Assembly (NCBI GenBank): GCA_022360075.1
Contig: JAKSDN010001198.1
Location: 1-7,324 of the forward strand
Source of the DNA: Kiloniellales bacterium
GTDB taxonomy: Bacteria > Pseudomonadota > Alphaproteobacteria > Kiloniellales > JAKSDN01
Direction of reading: 5' to 3'
Length of the DNA stretch: 7,324 bases
Shown here: piece after piece, positions 1-5,967 of the stretch
Position numbering within the stretch: position 1 is the stretch's first letter
How the letters are laid out: each line of letters starts with the position of its first letter
Made by a program: the position numbers and the translations under genes
Notes under the pieces: model-generated
Seen by the model: the letters and a program-made list of their open reading frames with translations, nothing else
What the model was told of the DNA's origin: nothing
The model's database searches: none

Positions 1-911
1 GCGCGCGCTTCGTCGATGCCGAGATCCTCGAGGGCTTGGCGCACGTCGAGATAGGACTTGCCGCAGGTGACGATGCCGAAACGCCGCTTGGGGCTGTCGA
101 TCATCCGGCGGTCGAGCTTATTGGCGCGGGCGAAGGCGATCGCTGCATAGACCTTGTAGCGGTGCAGGCGCGCTTCCTGCTCCAGGCGGTCGTCGGGCCA
201 ACGGATGTTGAGCCCGTCGGCCGGCAACTCGAAGTCCTCGGGCAGGACGATCTCGACGCGATGCGGATCGACGTAGACCGAGGCGGAGGACTCGACGGTC
301 TCGGCGATGGTCTTGAAGCCGACCCAGCAGCCGGAGTAGCGGCTGAGCGCCCAGCCGTAGATGCCGAGGTCGAGGAACTCCTGGACGCCCGCCGGATTGA
401 GCACGGGGATTCCGGCGTCCATGAAGGAGTACTCGCACTGATGGGCGAGCGTGGAGGACTTGGCGGTGTGGTCGTCGCCGGCCAGCAGCAGCACGCCGCC
501 GTGGCGCGAGGAGCCGGCCGAGTTGCCGTGCTTGAAGACGTCGCCGCAGCGGTCGACGCCCGGGCCCTTGCCGTACCACATCGAGAACACGCCGTCGTAG
601 GCGGCATCACCGTAGAGGGCGTTCTGCTGGCTGCCCCAAACGGCGGTGGCGGCCAGGTCCTCGTTGACGCCCGGCTGAAAGTGGATGTGGTTGCGGGCCA
701 GGAACTGACGCGCGGCCCAGAGCTGCTGATCGAGCCCGCCGAGCGGCGAGCCGCGATAGCCGGAGATGAAGCTGCCGGTGTTGAGCCCGGCGGCGACGTC
801 GCGCTGCCGCTGCATCATCGGCAGGCGCACGAGCGCCTGCGTGCCGGTGAGGAAGACCCGTCCTGAGTCGAGGGCGTACTTGTCGTCGAGAGAGACCGCC
901 GCCAGAGCCAT
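1..911 (-). CDS. Indolepyruvate ferredoxin oxidoreductase family protein, N-terminal part (gene cut by left edge)
   Basis: The first 303 codons of a gene that continues past the left edge; no stop is seen. The start is ATG at 911 with AGGAG ten bases upstream. The protein opens with a conserved block (SGRVFLTGTQALVRLPM, residues 16-32), then FISGYRGSPLGG (48-59), FQPGVNEDLAATAVWGSQQ (78-96), WYGKGPGVDR (112-121) and LLAGDDHTAKSST (142-154). These are typical of the fused alpha-beta enzymes of the 2-oxoacid:ferredoxin oxidoreductase superfamily; the visible part matches the thiamine-diphosphate pyrimidine-binding region. Family members run to roughly 1,100-1,200 residues, so about a quarter is present. 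The named reaction is oxidative decarboxylation of indolepyruvate or related aryl-pyruvates to the aryl-acetyl-CoA with reduction of ferredoxin, in the cytoplasm, during aromatic amino acid breakdown. The family call is firm; the substrate is inferred, since Fe-S and gamma-subunit regions lie outside the window. Confidence 0.9.
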   Translation of the reverse strand, partial: MALAAVSLDDKYALDSGRVFLTGTQALVRLPMMQRQRDVAAGLNTGSFISGYRGSPLGGLDQQLWAARQFLARNHIHFQPGVNEDLAATAVWGSQQNALYGDAAYDGVFSMWYGKGPGVDRCGDVFKHGNSAGSSRHGGVLLLAGDDHTAKSSTLAHQCEYSFMDAGIPVLNPAGVQEFLDLGIYGWALSRYSGCWVGFKTIAETVESSASVYVDPHRVEIVLPEDFELPADGLNIRWPDDRLEQEARLHRYKVYAAIAFARANKLDRRMIDSPKRRFGIVTCGKSYLDVRQALEDLGIDEAR

Positions 912-989
912 GTGTCGCCAACTCCTGAGCCGGTTCCTGGAACGCCGCCTTTGGGCCCACCTTACCCCAGGGAGCAGTGGGCCATAGCA

Positions 990-1002
990 TTTCTTAAAGA
1001 AA
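990..1002. promoter_or_regulatory. 13-bp palindrome upstream of the oxidoreductase gene, possible operator
   Basis: TTTCTT and AAGAAA are perfect inverted arms around a single central base, 79 bases upstream of the oxidoreductase ATG, in one of the few A+T-rich spots of this intergenic region. Position and symmetry would suit a dimeric repressor or activator. No convincing -35/-10 pair was found nearby, so the role is inferred only. Confidence 0.25.
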
Positions 1003-1077
1003 GGTAATAGTTGCTGACCTATTCGGCAATCGCCGGACGGGCGAACCGGGGCAGAAAGAAAAGAAACTGCGCGGGAG

Positions 1078-1111
1078 GGGGCTTCCCCGGCCGAGAGTTA
1101 CGTTTCGGCCG
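1078..1111 (-). terminator. Weak terminator-like stem-loops after the DUF2141 gene
   Basis: Two adjacent inverted repeats lie 84-117 bases past the DUF2141 stop on the minus strand. The first has 7-bp arms (1105-1111 with 1088-1094) around a 10-base loop. The second is GGGG/CCCC (1085-1088 with 1078-1081) around three bases, and it shares base 1088 with the first, so the two would compete. A pyrimidine-rich run with several Ts follows about 10-25 bases later (1053-1068), not immediately after the stem. This is therefore a poor intrinsic terminator at best. Confidence 0.25.
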
Positions 1112-1194
1112 ACGGCTGCGCAACAATCCGCCTTGGGCGCTCGGCCGCCGTCCTTGCCCGAGTCGCAACCAGGGGCCTGTGGCGTCGGCGGTCG

Positions 1195-1641
1195 CTAGTA
1201 ACGCAGGCCGATGGTCGTGTTGGTCGGGCCTTTCACCTCGATCGCCGCTTCCTCGAAGGAAGGCGGCCCGAAGGCTCTGATCCAGGCGCCGTTGCTGAAG
1301 CCCAGGCCCTCGGCCGGGAGTCCGATGAAGGTCTTGTCGAACTCGCCGTTGCCGTTCTCGTCGTGGTAGGCGATCAAGGCATAGAGTCCGGGCTCGATGT
1401 CCTTGAATAAGATCGCCTTCTCGCCGCTGCTGGCCGGCGCGCTGCTTTCCAGCAGGATCGCGTCGGTCTCCGTGAAGCCCTTGGGGTCCGACCAGAGCGC
1501 GATGCGCAGGCTGCCCTGGTCGCTGCGCACGTCCTTGATCACGACCTCGAGCGAGGACTCCTCGGCCGGCGCGGCGATCGCCGATCCGGCAACGACTGCG
1601 AGGGCGACGAGGCCGCCCAGGACCTTTGACTTCCCCAACAT
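1195..1641 (-). CDS. Secreted DUF2141 family protein
   Basis: A 148-residue protein. The start is taken at ATG 1641, because GGAG lies eight bases upstream and a signal peptide begins directly there: basic MLGKSK, a hydrophobic core (LGGLVALAVVAGSAIA, residues 8-23) and an Ala-X-Ala-type cleavage site near residue 23. An upstream in-frame start at 1710 would place the signal peptide internally and overlaps the likely -10 box. The mature domain of about 125 residues follows the DUF2141 pattern: a beta-rich start (LEVVIKDVRSDQGSLRIALW, 31-50), GLYALIAYHDENGNGEFD (85-102), then GLPAEGLGFSNGA (107-119), FGPPSFEEAAIEV (124-136) and a terminal beta strand ending LRY. The motif D94-x-N96-x-N98-G-x-x-D102 resembles a calcium-binding loop. 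No function is established for the family; a periplasmic or surface beta-sandwich is the likely form. It sits 136 bases after pspC on the same strand but appears to have its own promoter. Confidence 0.88.
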   Translation of the reverse strand: MLGKSKVLGGLVALAVVAGSAIAAPAEESSLEVVIKDVRSDQGSLRIALWSDPKGFTETDAILLESSAPASSGEKAILFKDIEPGLYALIAYHDENGNGEFDKTFIGLPAEGLGFSNGAWIRAFGPPSFEEAAIEVKGPTNTTIGLRY

Positions 1642-1707
1642 CTCCGCCGCTCCAGCAAACCAAGCCCGATGCAAACAATCGGATTCGGCCCCCATCTGTC
1701 CCGGAGG

Positions 1708-1736
1708 CATATAGTCCAGCGCTGCGCAAATGAAAA
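1708..1736 (-). promoter_or_regulatory. Sigma70-like promoter for the DUF2141 gene
   Basis: On the minus strand, TTTTCA (1736-1731, 4 of 6 to TTGACA) is followed after exactly 17 bases by TATATG (1713-1708, 4 of 6 to TATAAT). Transcription would start near 1701, giving a leader of about 60 bases before the ATG at 1641. Predicted by inspection only. Confidence 0.4.
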
Positions 1737-1777
1737 GGGGTTGCTTTTTCGGGGCTTAGTGTGTTTGCGCCGGGCGG

Positions 1778-2269
1778 TCAAGCTCGGCCCGAGCCCCTGC
1801 CGCCGTTCAGCTCCTGGTCCATCTTGAAGGCCGGCGAGGTGACATGGGCCTCGAGGCCGCGCAGGCGCAGCTCGAGCGTTCGGAACTTGTGCTTGAGGCC
1901 GGCGAAGGTCTTGCTGGGGTCGGTGCGGACCGAGCGCCAGAAGGCCTCCTCCTCCTTGGTCTCGAACAGGTCTTCGGGCTGCACGTCGAGGAGCCAGGCC
2001 AGGAAGAGATAGGTGACCAGCGTCGGCGGCGGGAACATCAAGAGAAAGACCAACCAGACCAGGCGCACCAGGCCGGCATTGATCCCGGCGTAGTCGGCGA
2101 TGCCGCCGCAGACGCCGAGGATCTTGGCGCCGGCGCGCGGGCGGCGGTAGAGCCGGCTGCGGCTCGGCGACTGGCCAGACTGCGCGTGGTGGCGCCAGGT
2201 GCCCGGCCCGCTCCAGCTCCACCGGCTGCGACGGGGACCGCAGCGGGAATGACGCTGGCGCCAGGTCAC
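1778..2269 (-). CDS. pspC: Phage shock protein C (inner-membrane stress sensor/effector)
   Basis: A 163-residue protein beginning with GTG at 2269. That codon overlaps the pspB stop (shared GTGA), and GGAG lies nine bases upstream, so translation is probably coupled to pspB. No other ATG, GTG or TTG lies in frame before the domain. The PspC domain spans about residues 39-103: RLYRRPRAGAKILGVCGGIADY (39-60), then a hydrophobic stretch (69-94) with a PPP turn, and DVQPEDLF at its end. The tail (104-163) is charged and probably helical (FWRSVRTDP, then a region rich in Leu and Arg), as is usual in alphaproteobacterial PspC. In known systems PspB and PspC sit together in the inner membrane and draw PspA off PspF under stress. 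The first 38 residues are unusual: very basic and Trp-rich, with six Trp and about ten Arg, and longer than the short N-terminus of the E. coli protein. Confidence 0.92.
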   Translation of the reverse strand: MTWRQRHSRCGPRRSRWSWSGPGTWRHHAQSGQSPSRSRLYRRPRAGAKILGVCGGIADYAGINAGLVRLVWLVFLLMFPPPTLVTYLFLAWLLDVQPEDLFETKEEEAFWRSVRTDPSKTFAGLKHKFRTLELRLRGLEAHVTSPAFKMDQELNGGRGSGRA

Positions 2270-2499
2270 GGCTTGTTTCTCCAGCCGGGCGCCTCGGCGT
2301 CGAGGATCTGTTCCAGAGTCGCGATCCGCGTCTCCATCTTCGCCGCGCTCTCCCAAAGGTCCGAGAGGACCTGCTCGTCGTCGGCGGAGATCGACTTCGC
2401 CAGACGCCAGCGGGTGACGTAGTGGGCGATGATCCACAGCGGTGCGACCACCGCCAGGAAGATGATCAGCGGTACTTCGATAAACGAGAGGATGCTCAT
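2266..2499 (-). CDS. pspB: Phage shock protein B (small membrane partner of PspC)
   Basis: A 77-residue protein, close to the 74 residues of E. coli PspB. Residues 4-27 form one membrane helix (LSFIEVPLIIFLAVVAPLWI and the residues after it). This is followed by the family's basic patch (RWRLAK) and a charged helix (DDEQVLSDLWESAAKMETRIATLE) likely to form a coiled coil in the cytoplasm. ATG at 2499 is preceded by GGA-rich sequence (GGACGGAACGCC). It begins 38 bases after the pspA stop and overlaps pspC by four bases, the standard psp order. PspB acts with PspC to pass the membrane-stress signal to PspA. Confidence 0.95.
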   Translation of the reverse strand: MSILSFIEVPLIIFLAVVAPLWIIAHYVTRWRLAKSISADDEQVLSDLWESAAKMETRIATLEQILDAEAPGWRNKP

Positions 2500-2537
2500 G
2501 GCGTTCCGTCCAGGCCTGCCCCCTTATCGCCGATCGC

Positions 2538-3209
2538 TCACCGCTTGTCGCGCGCCGCGATCCGGTCCTTCAGGCTTTCGAGCTCCGCCTCGATCGCGCT
2601 TTCGGCCTCCAGCGCCGCGATCTCCTCGGCCAGGGTCTTGCGCTGACCGAGATCGAAGGCTTCGACCCGGCCCTCGGCCTCGTCGAGCTTGCGCTCGACC
2701 TGCTCGAAGCGGGCCAGCGCGTCGTCGACCCGGCCATCCTGCAGCGTCGTGCGCACCTTCAGGCGCGAGCCGGCGGCCTCCTGCCGGGTGACGATCGCCT
2801 TCTGCTTGGCCTTGGCTTCCGCGAGCTTGGCCTGAAGCTTGGCGATGTCGGCATCGCCCTGGACGATCGCCTCTTCGACCTGGACCAGCTCCTGCTCCAA
2901 TATGCCGGCCGTGTCGGCGAGCTTGGCCTTTTCCAGGAGCGCGGCCTTGGCCAGGTCCTCGCGGCCCTTCTCCAGCGCCAGCTCGGCGCGCCGCGCCCAC
3001 TCCTCCTGGGCCTCCTTGACCTGGTCGAGCTTGCGGGCGATCGCTTTCTTGTCGGCGATCGAGCGCGCCGCGTTGGTGCGCACCTCGACCAGGGTGTCCT
3101 CCATCTCCTGGATGATCAGGCGGATGATCTTCTCCGGCTCCTCCGCCCGGTCGAGGATCGCGTTGATGTTCGAATTGATGATGTCGGCAAGTCGGGAAAA
3201 GATGCTCAT
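2538..3209 (-). CDS. pspA: Phage shock protein A (membrane-stabilising ESCRT-III-like protein and PspF inhibitor)
   Basis: A 223-residue protein, against 222 in E. coli. It starts with the amphipathic membrane-binding helix MSIFSRLADIINSNINAILD (residues 1-20), then EEPEKIIRLIIQEME (23-37) and the signature RTNAARSIADKKAI (44-57). The rest, up to about residue 215, is almost continuous charged helix rich in Ala, Glu, Lys and Leu, as expected of a coiled-coil PspA/IM30 protein. ATG at 3209 has AGGAAG about six bases upstream. In known systems PspA binds PspF and blocks its ATPase in unstressed cells; on stress it moves to the inner membrane and assembles into scaffolds that limit proton leak. 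It lies 32 bases after the small gene at 3242-3412 and is followed by pspB. VIPP1-type paralogues are excluded by the psp context and the lack of a long C-terminal extension. Confidence 0.97.
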   Translation of the reverse strand: MSIFSRLADIINSNINAILDRAEEPEKIIRLIIQEMEDTLVEVRTNAARSIADKKAIARKLDQVKEAQEEWARRAELALEKGREDLAKAALLEKAKLADTAGILEQELVQVEEAIVQGDADIAKLQAKLAEAKAKQKAIVTRQEAAGSRLKVRTTLQDGRVDDALARFEQVERKLDEAEGRVEAFDLGQRKTLAEEIAALEAESAIEAELESLKDRIAARDKR

Positions 3210-3241
3210 GGCGTGCTTCCTGTAATCTGCGGGGGTCGCGG

Positions 3242-3412
3242 TCAGCCGAGGATGAGGCCGATCACCAGGCCGGCGAAAAACAGCAGCCAGTGCTCGGCGG
3301 TCAGGCTGCGCAGATAGGTCCGGAGGCGTTCCGCCAGCTCGGGGCCGCGATGATGCGCCCGCGTATGGCGCCAGTCGGACTGCCGGAAATCCGTGAAGTC
3401 GTCGTTCCTCAT
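3242..3412 (-). CDS. Small predicted tail-anchored membrane protein, first gene of the psp operon (unrecognised)
   Basis: A 56-residue reading frame from ATG 3412 to TGA 3244-3242. It lies between the sigma54 promoter and pspA, so it should be the first gene translated from the psp message. The first 30 residues are hydrophilic and rich in His, Arg and Asp (MRNDDFTDFRQSDWRH at the start), followed by an amphipathic stretch (PELAERLRTYLRSLTAEHW, 24-42). The last 14 residues are hydrophobic (LLFFAGLVIGLILG), with glycines at 48, 52 and 56, the spacing of helix-packing glycine zippers. A single C-terminal membrane helix and a cytoplasmic N-terminus are inferred. The likely ribosome site is AGAGGA at 3430-3425, with a rather long 12-base spacer. 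The stop is 32 bases before pspA. It does not resemble PspD, PspE or PspG as I know them. Supporting points are the intact frame, position and clear membrane segment; short length leaves some doubt. Confidence 0.68.
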   Translation of the reverse strand: MRNDDFTDFRQSDWRHTRAHHRGPELAERLRTYLRSLTAEHWLLFFAGLVIGLILG

Positions 3413-3441
3413 GGTTATCGAATGTCCTCTCGCTTTCTTCC

Positions 3442-3458
3442 CGAGGCGCCTTGCCTCG
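3442..3458 (-). promoter_or_regulatory. Stem-loop in the 5' leader of the psp mRNA
   Basis: A perfect 6-bp G+C-rich inverted repeat (CGAGGC with GCCTCG) encloses a 5-base loop, beginning about seven bases after the predicted sigma54 start near 3465. No T run follows, so it is not a terminator. A stem this close to a 5' end commonly protects messages from decay; that role is inferred here. Confidence 0.45.
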
Positions 3459-3475
3459 ATGGTTGCCCTGAGATC

Positions 3476-3491
3476 TGCAGAGATCGTGCCA
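3476..3491 (-). promoter_or_regulatory. Sigma54 promoter of the psp operon
   Basis: On the minus strand, TGGCACG-ATCT-CTGCA matches the sigma54 consensus (TGGCACG, four bases, TTGCA) at all but one base. The invariant GG (3490-3489) and GC (3478-3477) are separated by exactly ten bases. Transcription would start near 3465 and run through the small gene, pspA, pspB and pspC. Its place between those genes and a divergent PspF activator is the classic psp arrangement, so this is the best-supported regulatory site in the window. Confidence 0.9.
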
Positions 3492-3527
3492 AACCGGCGA
3501 CGTGGGGCAGGTAGTTGTTTTTGCTCG

Positions 3528-3550
3528 AAAAATTGTAGCGTGCCATTTTT
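3528..3550. promoter_or_regulatory. Second A+T-rich dyad upstream of the psp promoter
   Basis: Eight-base arms (3528-3535 and 3543-3550) pair at seven of eight positions around a 7-base spacer, centred about 74 bases upstream of the predicted sigma54 start. It could be a second activator site or a bend. It is weaker than the dyad at 3554-3580, and A/T runs alone may explain it. Confidence 0.25.
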
Positions 3551-3568
3551 AGCAGCGATTTCTATGAT
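3540..3568 (+). promoter_or_regulatory. Sigma70-like promoter for pspF
   Basis: GTGCCA (3540-3545, 4 of 6 to TTGACA) and TATGAT (3563-3568, 5 of 6 to TATAAT) are separated by 17 bases on the plus strand. Transcription would start near 3575, about 50 bases before the pspF ATG. The -10 box lies inside the dyad at 3554-3580, so a protein bound there would block it, as PspF does at its own promoter in E. coli. Confidence 0.42.
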
Positions 3569-3580
3569 GTGGAAATTGCT
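3554..3580. promoter_or_regulatory. Candidate PspF upstream activating sequence
   Basis: AGCGATTTC (3554-3562) and GAAATTGCT (3572-3580) are inverted arms matching at eight of nine positions around a 9-base spacer. The centre is about 102 bases upstream of the predicted sigma54 start, within the usual range for enhancer sites of sigma54 activators. It lies in a markedly A+T-rich patch and spans the -10 box predicted for pspF. Confidence 0.5.
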
Positions 3581-3624
3581 AATTGATAGTAGAAAATCCC
3601 GATATTTGGCTTATTTGGTCAGTC

Positions 3625-4662
<1,038 letters not shown>

Positions 4663-4684
4663 TGACCGGCCTGCGACCCGCGGA

Positions 4685-5755
4685 TCAAGCCTCGCCCTGA
4701 AGGTCCGCGAGCTGGGTCATCAGGCCCGTGCCCGGAAGCTGTCCGACCTTGGCATCCTTCATGTCGGCGTCGCGCAGGTTGGCGTTCAGCAGGTCGGCGC
4801 CTCTCAGATCGGCGCCGACGAGCTTGGCCCGCAGCAGATTGGCGCCGCGAAGCCGCGCCGCCGCCAGGAGGGCGCCGTTGAGATTGGCGCCGACCAGGTT
4901 CGTCATCTCGAGATTGGCCAGCGCCAGGTTGGCGCCGGCGAGATCGAAGTCGCTGAGGTCGCTGCCCGAGAAGTCCGCCTGGCGACCCGCCTTGCCGCCG
5001 TGGTGGAACCACTCCTCGTGTTCTTGAAGCACGCGCGCGATCGTCTCCGGGTCCCTCTGCGCGCGCGTCGCGACCAGGGCCAGACCCAGATTCAGGCTCT
5101 CCGCCCCGGCGCCCGAGATCGCCGCGCTGCGCAGATCGGCTTCGTCCAGGCGCGCACCCTCGAGGTTGGCGTCGATCAGCTCCGCGCCGTGGAACAGCGC
5201 GCAACGCACGTCAGCGTCCTTGAGATTCGCGTGGTCCAGGATCGCGCCGCTGAAATCCACGCTCTTCAGCTTCGAGCTGGCCAGGTTCGTGCCGCGCAGG
5301 GTCGCGCAGCGGAAAGTGCTGCCCGTGTCGACCGTGACCTCTCGCCGGGCGACGTCCATGATCGCGCCTTCGCGCAGGTCGGCGCCCTCCAGATCGGTCG
5401 AAGTCAGATTGGCGCCCTCGAAGGTGGTGGCGCGCAGATCGGCCTTGAAGAAGTCGGCGTGGGAGAGGTCGGCCTCGTCGAAACAGGCGCCGAACAGCTG
5501 GGCGAAGCGGAAGCTGGCGCGTTTCAGCTTGGCGGCCTTGAAGTCGCAGGCGAAGAACTCCGACTCCGCGAAATCCATCCCATCGAAGCGCAGGCCTTCG
5601 AGCGTGCAGTGCCGGAGGACCGCCTTTCGTCCGCCGGGTTTGCCCTCGACGAAGCGCCGATGCTGGTCGTGCAGCTTGTCCAGCAGGTCCTGGGACAGCC
5701 GCATGTTCTTCAGCGCCTTGGCTCCCGTATAGGTGGGACTGGCATGGCTCAGCAT
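4685..5755 (-). CDS. Pentapeptide-repeat protein
   Basis: A 356-residue protein if started at ATG 5755. A TTG at 5761 or the ATG at 5704 (MRLSQDLLDKL) are alternatives; none has a strong ribosome site, and recognisable sequence begins only at the 5704 methionine. Most of the chain is A(D/N)LXX-type repeats, in blocks at about 45-128 (ADLSHADFFKADLRATTFEG), 147-224 and 259-336 (LVGADLRGADLLNANLRDAD). Such repeats fold as a right-handed square beta-helix. Two short non-repeat segments, before the first and third blocks, share the pattern of a helix, His, an aromatic residue, then G-K-x-G-R-x-A (HRRFVEGKPGGRKA and HEEWFHHGGKAGRQA). No signal peptide or membrane segment is visible, so it is probably cytoplasmic. 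There is no sign that it is a Qnr/MfpA-type gyrase protector; function unknown. It converges on pspF, with 22 bases between stops. Confidence 0.9.
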   Translation of the reverse strand: MLSHASPTYTGAKALKNMRLSQDLLDKLHDQHRRFVEGKPGGRKAVLRHCTLEGLRFDGMDFAESEFFACDFKAAKLKRASFRFAQLFGACFDEADLSHADFFKADLRATTFEGANLTSTDLEGADLREGAIMDVARREVTVDTGSTFRCATLRGTNLASSKLKSVDFSGAILDHANLKDADVRCALFHGAELIDANLEGARLDEADLRSAAISGAGAESLNLGLALVATRAQRDPETIARVLQEHEEWFHHGGKAGRQADFSGSDLSDFDLAGANLALANLEMTNLVGANLNGALLAAARLRGANLLRAKLVGADLRGADLLNANLRDADMKDAKVGQLPGTGLMTQLADLQGEA

Positions 5756-5928
5756 GGACAAAGGGCGGCCGTTTCCGGTTGCGGTGGCGTGTCGAATGCG
5801 AGGGGCTTGGCCCCGGCGTGAATGCCGCGCGTGGTGAAGCGGCGTTGCGCCTTGATCTCTAGGCTCGCAAGTGTAGCCCTAAGTGCCTAAATGCGGGGTA
5901 AAGTATTGCCGGCATTTGATATATTCCC

Positions 5929-5967
5929 GAGCGAGGCGCTGCGCTCCGGCGCCTGCTAAGGGGCGCC
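5929..5967 (-). terminator. Two small stem-loops right after the acyl-CoA synthetase stop
   Basis: GGCGCC arms (5962-5967 and 5948-5953, 8-base loop) abut the stop codon on the minus strand, followed by GAGCG/CGCTC arms (5942-5946 and 5929-5933, 8-base loop). They could mark the transcript end, but no T run follows either one. The rest of the 212-base gap to the pentapeptide gene is A+T-richer at 5880-5930, and I found no convincing promoter in it. Confidence 0.25.

Noticed and set aside
36..866. Long plus-strand reading frame of 276 codons
   Set aside because: It is the opposite-strand shadow of the oxidoreductase gene, which has clear family motifs; its translation is low-complexity Ala/Gly/Val/Arg with no domain.
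1724..1770. 7-bp inverted repeat (1724-1730 with 1764-1770) after pspC, considered as a terminator
   Set aside because: The loop is 33 bases and no T run follows the stem; it also overlaps the promoter proposed for the DUF2141 gene.
1539..2222. Minus-strand frame of 227 codons across the DUF2141 start, the gap and pspC
   Set aside because: It is an out-of-frame, Arg/Pro-rich translation overlapping two well-supported genes and their intergenic region.
3531..3545. Second TGGCACG heptamer on the minus strand (3545-3539), a possible second sigma54 promoter
   Set aside because: The -12 GC is missing: ten bases after the GG there is TT, so the essential spacing pair is absent.
3583..3624. TTG start that would extend PspF by 14 residues
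   Set aside because: The added residues come from the A+T-rich control region, have no counterpart in PspF and would put the start very close to the predicted transcription start.
4675..4718. Bulged inverted repeat between the pspF and pentapeptide stops, considered as a bidirectional terminator
   Set aside because: It has a 19-base loop and a 4-base one-sided bulge, extends into coding sequence and has no T run on either side.
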